Source: an uncultured Gammaproteobacteria bacterium (GTDB taxonomy: Bacteria; Pseudomonadota; Gammaproteobacteria; Pseudomonadales; Pseudohongiellaceae). Taken from it: DNA of 61,620 nucleotides. Under the pieces are notes generated by a model, which saw only the letters and a program-made list of their open reading frames with translations, was not told the DNA's origin and made no database searches. The position numbers were made by a program, and so were the translations under genes. This document shows positions 1 to 8,133 of the stretch, one piece after another (position 1 is the first letter of the stretch; every line of letters starts with the position of its first letter). Location of the stretch: positions 1-61,620 of the forward strand of contig CALEJT010000052.1 in the NCBI GenBank assembly GCA_937898685.1. Direction: 5' to 3'.

Positions 1-50
1 GTGCCTACGTTCACGTGGGTCTTGTTACGTTCAAATTTTTCCTTCGCCAT
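1..50 (-). CDS. tuf: Elongation factor Tu, N-terminal fragment (cut by the window edge)
   Basis: Read on the minus strand, the first codons from 50 downwards give MAKEKFERNKTHVNVGT, the conserved amino end of EF-Tu, the GTPase that brings aminoacyl-tRNA to the ribosome. Only about 16 codons lie in the window, so nothing of the G domain can be checked. It follows three tRNA genes in the same direction, which matches the tRNA-tufB operon of gammaproteobacteria, so this is probably the tufB copy. Confidence 0.93.
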   Translation of the reverse strand, partial: MAKEKFERNKTHVNVG

Positions 51-121
51 CGAATATGCCTCCGAACTGTTACTGGCCTTACTTTAGCGGCCCTTGCAGA
101 CCTTGTAGCTCTTGGAAAAAG

Positions 122-197
122 TGGTGCTCACACCCAGAGTCGAACTGGGGACCTCATCATTACCAATGATGCGCTCTACCGCCTGAGCTATGCGAGC
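122..197 (-). tRNA. tRNA-Thr (anticodon GGT)
   Basis: The reverse complement folds as a 76-nt cloverleaf. The acceptor stem pairs GCTCGCA with TGTGAGC, the T arm contains GTTCGACTC, and CCA is encoded at the 3' end. The anticodon is GGT, which reads ACC and ACU codons. It is the last tRNA before tuf, as in the E. coli thrT-tufB order. Confidence 0.96.
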
Positions 198-264
198 AAT
201 GTTCACGTTGCGCCAGGACCCGCTTCATCCTGCCGGGATCCATCACGGATCACCGACCATATCC

Positions 265-338
265 TGGAGCGGGTAGCGGGAATCGAACCCGCATGATCAG
301 CTTGGAAGGCTGGAGTTCTACCATTGAACTATACCCGC
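265..338 (-). tRNA. tRNA-Gly (anticodon TCC)
   Basis: The reverse complement gives a 74-nt cloverleaf with acceptor stem GCGGGTA/TACCCGC, T-loop GGTTCGATTCC and an encoded CCA end. The anticodon is TCC, which reads GGA and GGG. It lies between tRNA-Tyr and tRNA-Thr in the operon leading to tuf. The 244-bp gap to tRNA-Tyr (339-582) shows no gene that I can support. Confidence 0.96.
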
Positions 339-582
339 ACTAACCTTCGCCTACCTCACCAGAAAATCCAAAACCCTCGATAAATCAATGAGTTTTGAGC
401 AGGCCAGCTAAATTACAAAAAACAGAGGACAAATGACATCCAACCTGGGCAGTGTGCCGTGGGCCTGGAACGCTAATCGGATCGAGTCCAGCAGTTTAGC
501 TAACAGGTGGGAGATGCCTTTCGTCCACTGTCTTCTGTATGGCTCTGAAGCAAAGGGTTTTCTCGTTTGACTGAAGTCTGAC

Positions 583-666
583 TGGTGGAGGGGGGTGGAT
601 TCGAACCACCGAAGCTTGCGCGTCAGATTTACAGTCTGATCCCTTTGGCCACTCGGGAACCCCTCC
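583..666 (-). tRNA. tRNA-Tyr (anticodon GTA)
   Basis: The reverse complement is an 84-nt class II tRNA with a long variable arm, acceptor stem GGAGGGG/CCCCTCC, anticodon GTA and an encoded CCA end. It is the first gene of the tRNA-tuf operon and begins about 50 bp after the predicted transcription start. Confidence 0.96.
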
Positions 667-720
667 AGCAAAAGCATCAGACAGTCATACAACTCCTGAC
701 CCTTTCAAACAGAGGGCGGC

Positions 721-749
721 ATTCTAGGAGAATTACTTAGGCTCTGCAA
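721..749 (-). promoter_or_regulatory. Sigma-70 promoter of the tRNA-tuf operon
   Basis: On the minus strand TTGCAG (749-744) and TAGAAT (726-721) are separated by exactly 17 bp. The bases just after the -10 are GC-rich (GCCGCCC), the discriminator type of stringently controlled stable-RNA promoters. The -35 lies inside the 3' end of the SPOR-domain gene. The predicted start near 714 precedes tRNA-Tyr. Confidence 0.72.
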
Positions 750-1542
750 CGCCTTCGCAGACAAAATCTGACACATCGAGACCTGGATTATTTTCCAAAA
801 AATTCACCACCGCGGGCTCAGCCAGAACCGCCTCGCGGGTGGCTTCCGCCACCACGCGGTACCGGGTCACACCACGCGGCACCTCCTTGATGCTCGCGCT
901 GTAACCGCGGCGCGCGATCTCCTGCTGAGTACGCTCGGCACCTTCTCGACGCGAGAACACGCCAAGCGAAATGCCACCGGCAAGCTCACCACTGCTGAGG
1001 TAGTAACTGTCGATACCTTTCTCGCGCAACTCAGCCAAGGTGCGACGCGCCAATTCTTCTGAAGCGAAGGTCGGCAGATAGACCCACCACACCGAGGTCG
1101 CTGCTTCATCACCATTCAAGGTATAGGCATCGATGCCTGCACCTTCTTTGAGAGTCCGCACCAACACCGTTGCAGGCTCATTGGATGCAAAGCCCGCAAC
1201 CACCGCACAGCTGCGCGAACTTTCCGCGGGAATCTGCGCGATTTCCGTCTCTGCACTTGAGTCATCGTCGACCGCCTCCGCCGAGGATTCGATTCGAGAC
1301 CGATCCGTCTCATCACCATCCTGCACCTGAGCCTGAGTTTGCTGTCGTGGCTGAGGTTGCGACGAAGTGGCATAGGGCAGGCGTGGCTGCGGCGGACGCG
1401 GCAGCTCCGAGATCAAACTCAGAGTCGGCGGATCCTGCGGCGGAATGTCCGGTCCAGACTGCTCATCGATCGCAGGAGCGAGATAGCGCCAGCCCAGGTA
1501 TGCCAGGTTCACGATCACCAACAGCCAGAAAAAGCTTCGCAT
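733..1542 (-). CDS. SPOR-domain membrane protein
   Basis: The 269-residue product has one amino-terminal membrane segment (about residues 4-23), a proline- and glutamine-rich low-complexity linker (about 35-105), and a carboxy-terminal half that looks like a SPOR domain. SPOR domains bind septal peptidoglycan lacking stem peptides, so a periplasmic role near the division site is likely by family, though not shown here. The ATG at 1542 follows GGGAAGATAACG, a modest ribosome-binding site. It is the third gene of a birA-coaX-SPOR run, an arrangement seen upstream of the tRNA-tuf operon in other gammaproteobacteria. The tRNA promoter starts within its last codons. Confidence 0.75.
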   Translation of the reverse strand: MRSFFWLLVIVNLAYLGWRYLAPAIDEQSGPDIPPQDPPTLSLISELPRPPQPRLPYATSSQPQPRQQTQAQVQDGDETDRSRIESSAEAVDDDSSAETEIAQIPAESSRSCAVVAGFASNEPATVLVRTLKEGAGIDAYTLNGDEAATSVWWVYLPTFASEELARRTLAELREKGIDSYYLSSGELAGGISLGVFSRREGAERTQQEIARRGYSASIKEVPRGVTRYRVVAEATREAVLAEPAVVNFLENNPGLDVSDFVCEGVAEPK

Positions 1543-1588
1543 CGTTATCTTCCCAGAACCTCATTCCCGGCTCGCGGCCGGATTTTCC

Positions 1589-2380
1589 TTACACACGACT
1601 CGGCACGATCTCGAGACCGTCGAGCACGAGATCGGGCACGAGCTCCGGCGCCCAGTCCAGATGAGGCTTGATCCAGATTGCATCACCACCGGTCAAAAAC
1701 CAGCGCGGTTCCACGAGCCCCGCAGGCTGGCGACGATGCAAGTCGCGCAGGAACGAACTGGCAAGCGCCAGAATGCCGTGATGAATGGCCTCCGCCGTAT
1801 TGTGCCCAGGATGCGTGGTTTCCCACGGCAACTGATCGATGGCGAGCGCAGAAGAACGATTGGTCAAGCTGTCTCGCATCATGCGCAATCCGGGCACGAT
1901 GTAGCCACCCATGTGCTTGCCGGCCGCATCCACCAGATCGACCGTAATGGTCGTGCCGCAATCGATGACCACGCAGGCTTCGCGGGCCCGCTCGTAAGCG
2001 GCGAGCATCGCCAACCAACGATCCACCCCCAAACGATTGTCGTCTTCGTAACAATGCCGCACGCACACACCGGTGCGTGTCACCGTCACGAATTCCGACG
2101 ACAACTGCATCTTCTCGAGCAGGAACGAAGAAAAGGCATGTTTGAAACCTTCGCCACGCACGCTCGCGACCAATACGCGGTCGACTGCGCGTAGCGGCAG
2201 ATCGACGAACTGATCGCGCAATTCGAGAAACACCGAAGGAATCTTGGCCGGCGCCATCACCGCGCCGCTTGCCAAGGTCTGCCACTCGTTACCTTGCTCG
2301 CGCTGACGCAGACGCCACTTGATGCGGGTGTTGCCGGCATCGAATTCCAATTGCAAAAAACGACCTTGCTCCTTCGCCAT
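1589..2380 (-). CDS. coaX: Type III pantothenate kinase
   Basis: This enzyme phosphorylates pantothenate, the first step of coenzyme A synthesis. The 263-residue protein has the ASKHA-fold phosphate-1 motif FDAGNTRIKW near the amino end, GVDRWLAMLAAYE in the middle, the second phosphate-binding stretch VIDCGTTITVDLVD, and GGYIVPGLRMM. These are hallmarks of CoaX rather than of the type I (CoaA) or type II kinases. The ATG at 2380 lies five bases after the birA stop, so the two genes are surely cotranscribed. The birA-coaX pairing is common in gammaproteobacteria, and in some bacteria the two are fused. Confidence 0.93.
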   Translation of the reverse strand: MAKEQGRFLQLEFDAGNTRIKWRLRQREQGNEWQTLASGAVMAPAKIPSVFLELRDQFVDLPLRAVDRVLVASVRGEGFKHAFSSFLLEKMQLSSEFVTVTRTGVCVRHCYEDDNRLGVDRWLAMLAAYERAREACVVIDCGTTITVDLVDAAGKHMGGYIVPGLRMMRDSLTNRSSALAIDQLPWETTHPGHNTAEAIHHGILALASSFLRDLHRRQPAGLVEPRWFLTGGDAIWIKPHLDWAPELVPDLVLDGLEIVPSRV

Positions 2381-2385
2381 ACTGC

Positions 2386-3393
2386 TCAGATCCCTTCCTG
2401 CGTGTGCAGGCGCAAACTGACCTCACCACCATGAAACCTGCGCAATCCCGCGTCCGTCGCCACCAGCAACGCACCGTCGGCATCGACGCCCTGTCCGGTC
2501 CCGTGCACCACTTCTTCCCCACCCGGAAAAATGTCGAGCGGCCGATCGCGGCTCAGGTCCAGCACCTCCCACCTTGGCAGAAACACCGAAAAACCCTGCG
2601 CGCGAAACAGTGTCACCGCCGCCACCAAGGAATTCAACAGCTCCGCCACGAGGACGTTGCGCAGGTCCGGATCGAAACCGTGGGAGGCAAGATCGGTCCA
2701 CGGCTGTGCGACTTCACTCATGTCTTGAACGCGCGCACGCAGGTTGAGGCCGACGCCGATCACGATGTGACAGTGGCTTTGCAGATCTCCCGTCACCTCG
2801 AGCAACACACCACCCACCTTGCGTTCGCTGCAATAGATGTCGTTGGGCCATTTGAGACCCACGCCGCGAATGCCCCGCGCCCGCAAGGCTTCGCCCACGG
2901 CCACGCCGACCACCAGGCTCAACCCGCTCAGCGCCGCGGCACCGCCTTCGAAACCGATCAAGAGGCTCAAATAGATGTTGTGCCCAAAAGGGCTGACCCA
3001 GGTGCGACCGCGGCGCCCACGCCCCGCGGTCTGACGCTCGGCCAGACACGCGCGCAGGCGGCCCGCCCCCCCCATGTCGCGGCCGGACTGCACCCCACGC
3101 AACAAATGGGCATTGGTGGAATCCACCTCGGGCAGGATTTCCAGATCCAGCCGCGCGCCGACCGTAGGATCGAGGCCAGCACGAATGGCCTCCTCATCCA
3201 ATAGACAAAGCCTTTCACTCAGCCGATAACCCTTGCCCCGCACGCTGTGCACGTCGAGGCCGAGTTCGGCGAGACTGCCGACGGCCTTCCAGACCGAGGT
3301 CTTGCTCACGCCGAAGCGTGCGCCGAGTTCATCACCGGTATGGAACTGGCCGTCGGCCAGCACGTTGAGAAGTCGTATTGCCAGGCTTTGCAT
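2386..3393 (-). CDS. birA: Bifunctional biotin-protein ligase and biotin operon repressor
   Basis: The 335-residue protein has an amino-terminal winged helix (about residues 4-60, with FGVSKTSVWKAVGSLAELG) followed by the catalytic ligase core. The core includes GRGRRGRTWVSPFGHNIYLS, KWPNDIYC and the lysine-containing KVGGVLLEVTG, then a small carboxy-terminal domain. BirA makes biotinyl-AMP and biotinylates AccB. With the winged helix it can also repress biotin genes. The ATG at 3393 has only a weak ribosome-binding site. It is the first gene of the birA-coaX-SPOR unit, and its promoter must lie in the 3394-3690 region. Confidence 0.95.
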   Translation of the reverse strand: MQSLAIRLLNVLADGQFHTGDELGARFGVSKTSVWKAVGSLAELGLDVHSVRGKGYRLSERLCLLDEEAIRAGLDPTVGARLDLEILPEVDSTNAHLLRGVQSGRDMGGAGRLRACLAERQTAGRGRRGRTWVSPFGHNIYLSLLIGFEGGAAALSGLSLVVGVAVGEALRARGIRGVGLKWPNDIYCSERKVGGVLLEVTGDLQSHCHIVIGVGLNLRARVQDMSEVAQPWTDLASHGFDPDLRNVLVAELLNSLVAAVTLFRAQGFSVFLPRWEVLDLSRDRPLDIFPGGEEVVHGTGQGVDADGALLVATDAGLRRFHGGEVSLRLHTQEGI

Positions 3394-3689
3394 GAATCGG
3401 GGTCCGCGCGACCGGACCGCAGTCCGGGGTTGGCAATACTACACCCGTTTGAGGGGGAGGGTCCGGGCGCTCGTGCGGCGATCCGCGCCTCGTGCCGTTC
3501 GACACATGCCAACTATAAAAAGTAGGTGGTCCAGCTGGGCTCGAGTCTCGAAACGCGCCGCGGAGCCAAAGAGGTGCAGCTTTTGAAGCGACGCACAGAA
3601 AGCGCGCATCAAGCAGGCGTGAAAGACCCGTGGTTTGCGACCTGGATCGCACTAATGCAGAGAGCGACAGCCTGAGTTAGTGCACGGTA

Positions 3690-3737
3690 TGCACAACTTT
3701 GGTGCGTTACAAAAGATATTTGCACCCACGTTGCGCA
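3690..3737 (+). promoter_or_regulatory. Two NtrC-type activator boxes upstream of glnK
   Basis: Box 1 at 3690-3706 reads TGCACAACTTTGGTGCG. It matches the NtrC consensus TGCACCA-N3-TGGTGCA at 12 of 14 fixed positions. Box 2 at 3721-3737 reads TGCACCCACGTTGCGCA and matches at 11 of 14. Their centres are 31 bp apart, three helical turns. They lie about 138 and 107 bp upstream of the predicted sigma-54 start, close to the -140 and -108 sites known at E. coli glnAp2. Confidence 0.72.
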
Positions 3738-3809
3738 TTCATTGGTCATAGTGGGCCTGCAAAACAGCAGTTCCGATCCATCTCCTTGATTTCCCTACCA
3801 AATCCTTTT

Positions 3810-3825
3810 TGGCATGCGCCTTGCT
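3810..3825 (+). promoter_or_regulatory. Sigma-54 (-24/-12) promoter of glnK-amtB
   Basis: TGGCATGCGCCTTGCT fits the RpoN consensus TGGCAC-N5-TTGCW with one mismatch and exact spacing. The invariant GG is at 3811-3812 and the GC at 3823-3824. The predicted start is near 3836, giving a leader of about 57 bases before the glnK ATG. With the NtrC boxes upstream this implies induction under nitrogen limitation. Confidence 0.82.
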
Positions 3826-3892
3826 TTGCCATCGCTCGTGTGTAGTGCCACACCCGTATCGACCGTATCGGCGCATTCAGGAGACAAAACTA

Positions 3893-4231
3893 ATGAAAAT
3901 GATCAACGCGATTATCAAGCCCTTCAAGCTTGATGACGTCAGAGAGGCCCTCTCTGAAATAGGTGTTCAGGGCATCACAGTCACAGAAGTGAAGGGCTTC
4001 GGCCGCCAGAAAGGCCACACCGAGCTCTACCGCGGCGCAGAGTACGTCGTGGACTTCCTGCCGAAGCTCAAAGTAGAGGTGGTGGTGAAGGACAGTGCCC
4101 TCGAGCAGACCATCGAAACCATCACCAAGGCGGCCAATACCGGAAAGATCGGGGACGGCAAGATTTTCGTATACGACATCGAACAAGCCATCCGCATCCG
4201 CACGGGTGAAACCGGCGACGACGCGATCTGA
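3893..4231 (+). CDS. glnK: Nitrogen regulatory PII protein
   Basis: This small trimeric signal protein senses 2-oxoglutarate, ATP/ADP and, through uridylylation, glutamine. The 112-residue product begins MKMINAIIKPFKLDDVREAL. Its T-loop contains GHTELYRGAEYVVD with the modifiable Tyr51, and the ATP-binding B and C loops are visible as TGKIGDGKIFV and IRIRTGE. AGGAG at 3879-3883 is nine bases before this ATG, and this places the start. The next gene is the ammonium transporter, which GlnK usually blocks by inserting the T-loop into its pore, so GlnK is a better name than GlnB. Confidence 0.96.
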   Translation: MKMINAIIKPFKLDDVREALSEIGVQGITVTEVKGFGRQKGHTELYRGAEYVVDFLPKLKVEVVVKDSALEQTIETITKAANTGKIGDGKIFVYDIEQAIRIRTGETGDDAI

Positions 4232-4273
4232 TCAGCCTACTGACTATTAACTCTTATAAATGAGGTGATTTTG

Positions 4274-5509
4274 ATGTCTCTCGAACTTGCATGGCTGCTA
4301 CTGTGCGCAGCTCTCGTGATCTTCATGACCCCAGGCCTCGCCTTCTTCTACGGCGGCATGGTCAAGTCCAAATCCGTAGTGTCCATGATGATGCTGAGCT
4401 TCGGCTCGATCATCGTAGTGGCACTTCTCTATGTCCTCGTCGGCGCTGGTATCGCATCGCAGGTAGGCGTTACTTCCGGCTTCTTCGCTGGCAACCCCTT
4501 CGCCGACTTCGGTCTGTCCAGCACCGTCGCCGCGCTCGGCTCCTCGGATCCCGAGTCCTACGGCTCCTTCGCTGGTCACGCCTTCCTGGTCGCCTTCTGC
4601 ATCATCACCGTGGCGCTGACCTCCGGTGCCGTTGCCGACCGCGCCCGCTTCTGGCCCTTCATGCTGTTCGCCGCCCTCTTCGCCCTGTTCGTAGTGTTCC
4701 CGAGCTTCCGCTGGCTCTGGGGCATGGACGCTGAAGGCAACTTCGACGGCTGGCTGGCCAACAACGTTTGGGGCTTCGGCGGCTCGCTCGACTGGGCGGG
4801 TGGTACGGTAATCCATCAGTCCGCTGGTGCCGCTGCCCTGGCTCTGGCTCTGGTACTCGGCAAACGCTCCGGCTTCGGCAAAAGCCTGCCGGTTGGCCAC
4901 AACCTGCCGCTGGTTCTGATCGGTACCGCCATCCTGTGGTTCGGCTGGTTCGGCTTCAACACCGGTGTACACGGCGAAGACGTCGACCACTCCGGTCTGA
5001 TCTTCCTCAACACCCTGATCTGCCCGGCTGCCGCAGCGCTCGGCTGGATCGTGGTCGAGAAATTCAAACTCGGTAAATCCACCGCTCTGGGCGCCGCTTC
5101 CGGTGTAGTCGCTGGTCTGGTTGCCATCACCCCGGCTTGCGCCTTCATCACCCCGGTATCGGCCATCATCCTCGGCCTGATCGCAGGTGGCATCGCTGCC
5201 CTGGCCGTGGAGCTGAAATTCAAACTCGGCTACGACGACTCCCTCGACGTACTGGGCATCCACCTGGTGGCTGGTTTCATCGGCTGCGTATGGGTTGGCC
5301 TCTCCGGCAGCCTCGGTGGTGCCGAAGCCGGTGGCACGCTGCTCGCCGCACAGGTTCTGTCCTCGCTGACCGTGATCGTCTACTCCTTCGTCGTCTCCTA
5401 CATCCTGGCGATGATCGTTGAGAAAACCGTCGGCTTCCGCGTCGATGCTTCCACCGAAGCTGAAACCGGCCTCGACCTGGCCAACCACGGCGAGACCGCC
5501 TACAGCTGA
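4274..5509 (+). CDS. amtB: Ammonium transporter
   Basis: The 411-residue polytopic membrane protein conducts ammonium/ammonia across the inner membrane. It starts directly with a hydrophobic segment and shows about eleven membrane helices. Both pore histidines of the Amt family are present: His181 in DWAGGTVIHQSAG and His330 in LDVLGIHLVAGFIGC. GFNTGVHG and the loop after FYGGMVKSKS are also typical. I chose the ATG at 4274 because GAGGTG (4262-4267) sits just before it as a ribosome-binding site. The GTG at 4265 lies inside that site. It shares the NtrC/sigma-54 promoter with glnK and ends before a strong terminator. Confidence 0.96.
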   Translation: MSLELAWLLLCAALVIFMTPGLAFFYGGMVKSKSVVSMMMLSFGSIIVVALLYVLVGAGIASQVGVTSGFFAGNPFADFGLSSTVAALGSSDPESYGSFAGHAFLVAFCIITVALTSGAVADRARFWPFMLFAALFALFVVFPSFRWLWGMDAEGNFDGWLANNVWGFGGSLDWAGGTVIHQSAGAAALALALVLGKRSGFGKSLPVGHNLPLVLIGTAILWFGWFGFNTGVHGEDVDHSGLIFLNTLICPAAAALGWIVVEKFKLGKSTALGAASGVVAGLVAITPACAFITPVSAIILGLIAGGIAALAVELKFKLGYDDSLDVLGIHLVAGFIGCVWVGLSGSLGGAEAGGTLLAAQVLSSLTVIVYSFVVSYILAMIVEKTVGFRVDASTEAETGLDLANHGETAYS

Positions 5510-5574
5510 AAGTAGCTTCTCCGAACTACTGTCGGGCCCGATCCTCAGTGACGGGCCCAGACAGACCAAAGACC

Positions 5575-5606
5575 AACGCCGCATCACCCGATGCGGCGTT
5601 TCTTTT
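5575..5606 (+). terminator. Rho-independent terminator after amtB
   Basis: A perfect 10-bp stem (AACGCCGCAT paired with ATGCGGCGTT, loop CACCCG) is followed by TCTTTTT. A second GC-rich hairpin around GGGCCCG lies just upstream at about 5530-5565. The convergent glycosyltransferase ends at 5621, so the stem may serve both strands. Confidence 0.88.
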
Positions 5607-5620
5607 TGGGGAAGGGAAAA

Positions 5621-7654
5621 TCAGAACTTGCGCAGCTGGCGGATGGCATCGAGCCGCTCGCGCATGAGCTTGCCGATGCGTACCTCGGAGAACCGTTCCC
5701 TGGCGAAGCGCAGGATGCGTTTGCCGAAGGCGGGATCACGGCCCGCCGCACGTGCTGCTCGCAACTGCTCCGCCGCGTGCTCGACATCGGGATCCGCCCA
5801 CCAGGGTTTGTCCGCCGCAGTCACGAAGGGGTAAGCACCCACTTTCACCGCCCTCTTCTTCCAGCGCACGGGGAAGCCGGTCTCGGGCGTGAGGAAATCG
5901 ACGTTGCCCGAGAAGTCAGTGCCCACTACCGGTTTGCCGAAGAGTTGCGCTTCGGCCAGCGTACGGCCGAAACCTTCGGAGCGATGCAGCGACACGTAGG
6001 CATCGCAAGCGCGGATCAATCCCAGCACCTCGCCACGCTCGAGCGTGTAGTCGATCAGTTGAATGCGTGGATCGGCGGCACAGGCCTTGAGAAAGCGGCG
6101 CCAGGCCGGGTTGCGCGGATTGCTGTTCATGGTCTTGAGCACCAGGCCCACGGATTTGTCGCGCGCGGGGAAAGCGCGGCGGAACGCTTCCACCGCCGCG
6201 AAGGGATTCTTGCGATCGAGGTAGGAGTTGAAGTCGAACACGTAGAGGAAGAGGAAACGCTGCTCCGGCAGTTTGAGCGCCTTGCGCGTCATGCGCTTCA
6301 GGCGAGCCACGCTCGCCGGCAACGGCATCAGCGTGATGGGAACTTCGGCAATACGCGTCTTGCGCGGCAGGCCCACCAAGGCCTTGCTCTGGGCCGCCCG
6401 TTGCGCGGCCGCGCGATACATCTCCTCGGTGAAGCGCGTCGCTGCCCACACCTCGTCCACCAGTGCGAACACCACATCCCAATCCTTCGGCCACACCGGC
6501 AGTTCCCACGGCCACCAACCGATGTTGTAGCGGCCTTCGAAAAGACTCAGGCCACGTTCGAGAAACACACGCAGCGTATCGAAGCCGGTCAGACAGAAGA
6601 CGTTGATCGCGAAGGGTGCCTCGTCCTCTGCTTCTTCATCGACCAAGGCCGCGAGCGCCTTGTCACCCACACCCACATTGCCCGGATGCACGTTGACGAC
6701 CTTGAAGGGAATGCCTGCGGCTTCGCACGCCGCCACCGCCATGCGCACGTCTTCGCCGATGCCGAGCTGACCAAAGGCAAAGCCGATGAGGTTCACGCCG
6801 AACGGCCGCCGTTTGGATGACTTCGGTGAGGAGGTACTTACTTGCGTCGTCGCGCTTGAGTCCCGCAACCAGCGCAGTCCGGGCTCTTCATCGAGGGCCG
6901 TATCGAACCACTGGCGCAACTGCACCACACCCGCGTCGTTCTTGAGATCAAAGGCCTGCTGCAGATCGGGGCGACGACGCCACAACAGCAGCGAGGCACG
7001 TGGCGTCGCCACCCGTGAGTCAGCCCTCACTCTTCTGCGTTCGAACAGCCACTCGCGCCAACGCGGCGCGACGAGCGGTCCGAGCCCCATGCCCGCGATG
7101 CCGTCGAACAGGAACCACCACAGAAAGGCCCTCTGCTCCGCGGCGTTGGTGAGTGGAAACTCCACCTGCAAGTCAGAGCTGCCCAGCCACACGAAGTACA
7201 TCAGCCAAGTGAGCGGTTCTTCCAGCGGCTCGTCTTTCAACTTCAGATGGGGCACTTCCGCATCGAGCCACGCCAGTTGTTCCGCGGGCAGATGCTCCTG
7301 CAGACCGTATTCGCGCAGACCGTGGGTATAAAGCCAGGCGAGCGCGGCGGTGTAACCGCTGTTGGAGCCGATGTCGAAGATCTGCCGCAGGTCTTCGCGC
7401 CATTCCAGCAGCGAGCGCAGCATGAGGTTCAAACCGAAGGGACCGACGCGACGACTGCGCGGCAAAGGCTTCAGCAGTTCCGCATAGTCCTCTGGCGTGC
7501 CGGCCGGCCAATGCGGGTAATTGAGACCACGGTGGATCAACCACCAACGGTGAAAACTTGCGGGCAGCTTGCCAGAGGGAGAGGCAGCGCCGCGCACTCC
7601 GGCGTTCAGCAGCCATGCCAAGCGCTCGGGATCGAGCAGGGAGAGATCGGTCAT
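5621..7654 (-). CDS. Large glycosyltransferase (GT4-like C-terminal domain), possibly for flagellin
   Basis: The product is about 677 residues. The carboxy-terminal half looks like a GT-B family 4 glycosyltransferase, with the E-x7-E-type motif EGFGRTLAE followed by GKPVVGTDFSGNVDFL, and upstream GLVLKTM and IQLIDYTLERGEVLGL. The amino-terminal 280 residues are rich in Trp and Arg and I do not recognise them. I prefer the ATG at 7654. An in-frame TTG at 7672 is possible and neither has a clear ribosome-binding site. It lies beside flaG at the edge of the flagellar region, where glycosyltransferases that decorate flagellin are often found. That role is an inference from position only. Confidence 0.72.
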   Translation of the reverse strand: MTDLSLLDPERLAWLLNAGVRGAASPSGKLPASFHRWWLIHRGLNYPHWPAGTPEDYAELLKPLPRSRRVGPFGLNLMLRSLLEWREDLRQIFDIGSNSGYTAALAWLYTHGLREYGLQEHLPAEQLAWLDAEVPHLKLKDEPLEEPLTWLMYFVWLGSSDLQVEFPLTNAAEQRAFLWWFLFDGIAGMGLGPLVAPRWREWLFERRRVRADSRVATPRASLLLWRRRPDLQQAFDLKNDAGVVQLRQWFDTALDEEPGLRWLRDSSATTQVSTSSPKSSKRRPFGVNLIGFAFGQLGIGEDVRMAVAACEAAGIPFKVVNVHPGNVGVGDKALAALVDEEAEDEAPFAINVFCLTGFDTLRVFLERGLSLFEGRYNIGWWPWELPVWPKDWDVVFALVDEVWAATRFTEEMYRAAAQRAAQSKALVGLPRKTRIAEVPITLMPLPASVARLKRMTRKALKLPEQRFLFLYVFDFNSYLDRKNPFAAVEAFRRAFPARDKSVGLVLKTMNSNPRNPAWRRFLKACAADPRIQLIDYTLERGEVLGLIRACDAYVSLHRSEGFGRTLAEAQLFGKPVVGTDFSGNVDFLTPETGFPVRWKKRAVKVGAYPFVTAADKPWWADPDVEHAAEQLRAARAAGRDPAFGKRILRFARERFSEVRIGKLMRERLDAIRQLRKF

Positions 7655-7704
7655 CGTTTGCGTCCAAGCCAAGGCGCCAACTTTAGACTGCTCCCCGTCC
7701 CGAC

Positions 7705-7732
7705 TAAAGCCCTTCCATGCGCCGTCCGATAA
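7705..7732 (+). promoter_or_regulatory. Candidate FliA (sigma-28) promoter of flaG
   Basis: TAAAGCCC (7705-7712) and TCCGATAA (7725-7732) resemble the FliA consensus TAAAGTTT and GCCGATAA. The spacer is 12 rather than 11 bp. The start would fall near 7740, about 25 bases before the flaG ATG. FlaG is a late flagellar gene, so FliA control would fit. Confidence 0.5.
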
Positions 7733-7764
7733 GGGAGAGGTACGTCGCCAGAAGCAGGTCTGCC

Positions 7765-8109
7765 ATGAACAACGTGATTCTCACCGACATCCTCTCCGCC
7801 GTGGCCAGCGTCAGTTCTTCTACGCTCACTCCCTCACCTCGTCGTGAATTGCTTCCCGAAGGGGTGACGCCCGCACGCACCGAACCGGTAACGGAGGACG
7901 AGCTCCTGCCCGCACTGCAGAAGGTGAATGCCACGCTGCAGCCCTATGGCGTGGAGTTCGAGCTGAGTGAAGACGGCAAACGCACCATCGTCCGCATCGT
8001 CGATTGCAAGAGCGGCGAGGTGCTGCGTCAGATTCCGTCGGAAGCGCTGTTGCAGATCGCGCGTCGCCTCGACGAACTGCGCGGCCTGCTGCTGCGGGAA
8101 AAGGTGTGA
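7765..8109 (+). CDS. flaG: FlaG family flagellar protein
   Basis: The 114-residue product ends with the FlaG signature: LQPYGVEFELSEDGKRTIVR, then DCKSGEVLRQIPSEALLQI and a charged helix. FlaG proteins affect filament length and polar flagellum function and usually sit near flagellin and cap genes. Here flagellin and fliD are not in the window. The ATG at 7765 (MNNVILTDIL) has a weak AGCAGGT ribosome-binding site. An upstream in-frame ATG at 7717 would lie inside the candidate FliA promoter, so I rejected it. It converges on fliE, with a 24-bp gap. Confidence 0.85.
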   Translation: MNNVILTDILSAVASVSSSTLTPSPRRELLPEGVTPARTEPVTEDELLPALQKVNATLQPYGVEFELSEDGKRTIVRIVDCKSGEVLRQIPSEALLQIARRLDELRGLLLREKV

Positions 8110-8133
8110 GAAGGCTCTGCGGCGCGCTGCGCC

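Larger units (their letters stand above)
3394..3892. other. birA-glnK divergent intergenic region
   Basis: This 499-bp gap separates birA (minus) from glnK (plus). The right half carries the NtrC boxes and the -24/-12 promoter described separately. In the left half (3394-3680) I see no gene, only the presumed promoter of birA. Confidence 0.6.

Noticed and set aside
4298..5587. A 429-codon open frame opposite amtB
   Set aside because: It lies antisense to a certain gene, has a composition of Glu, Gly and Ala typical of reversed membrane codons and has no ribosome-binding site.
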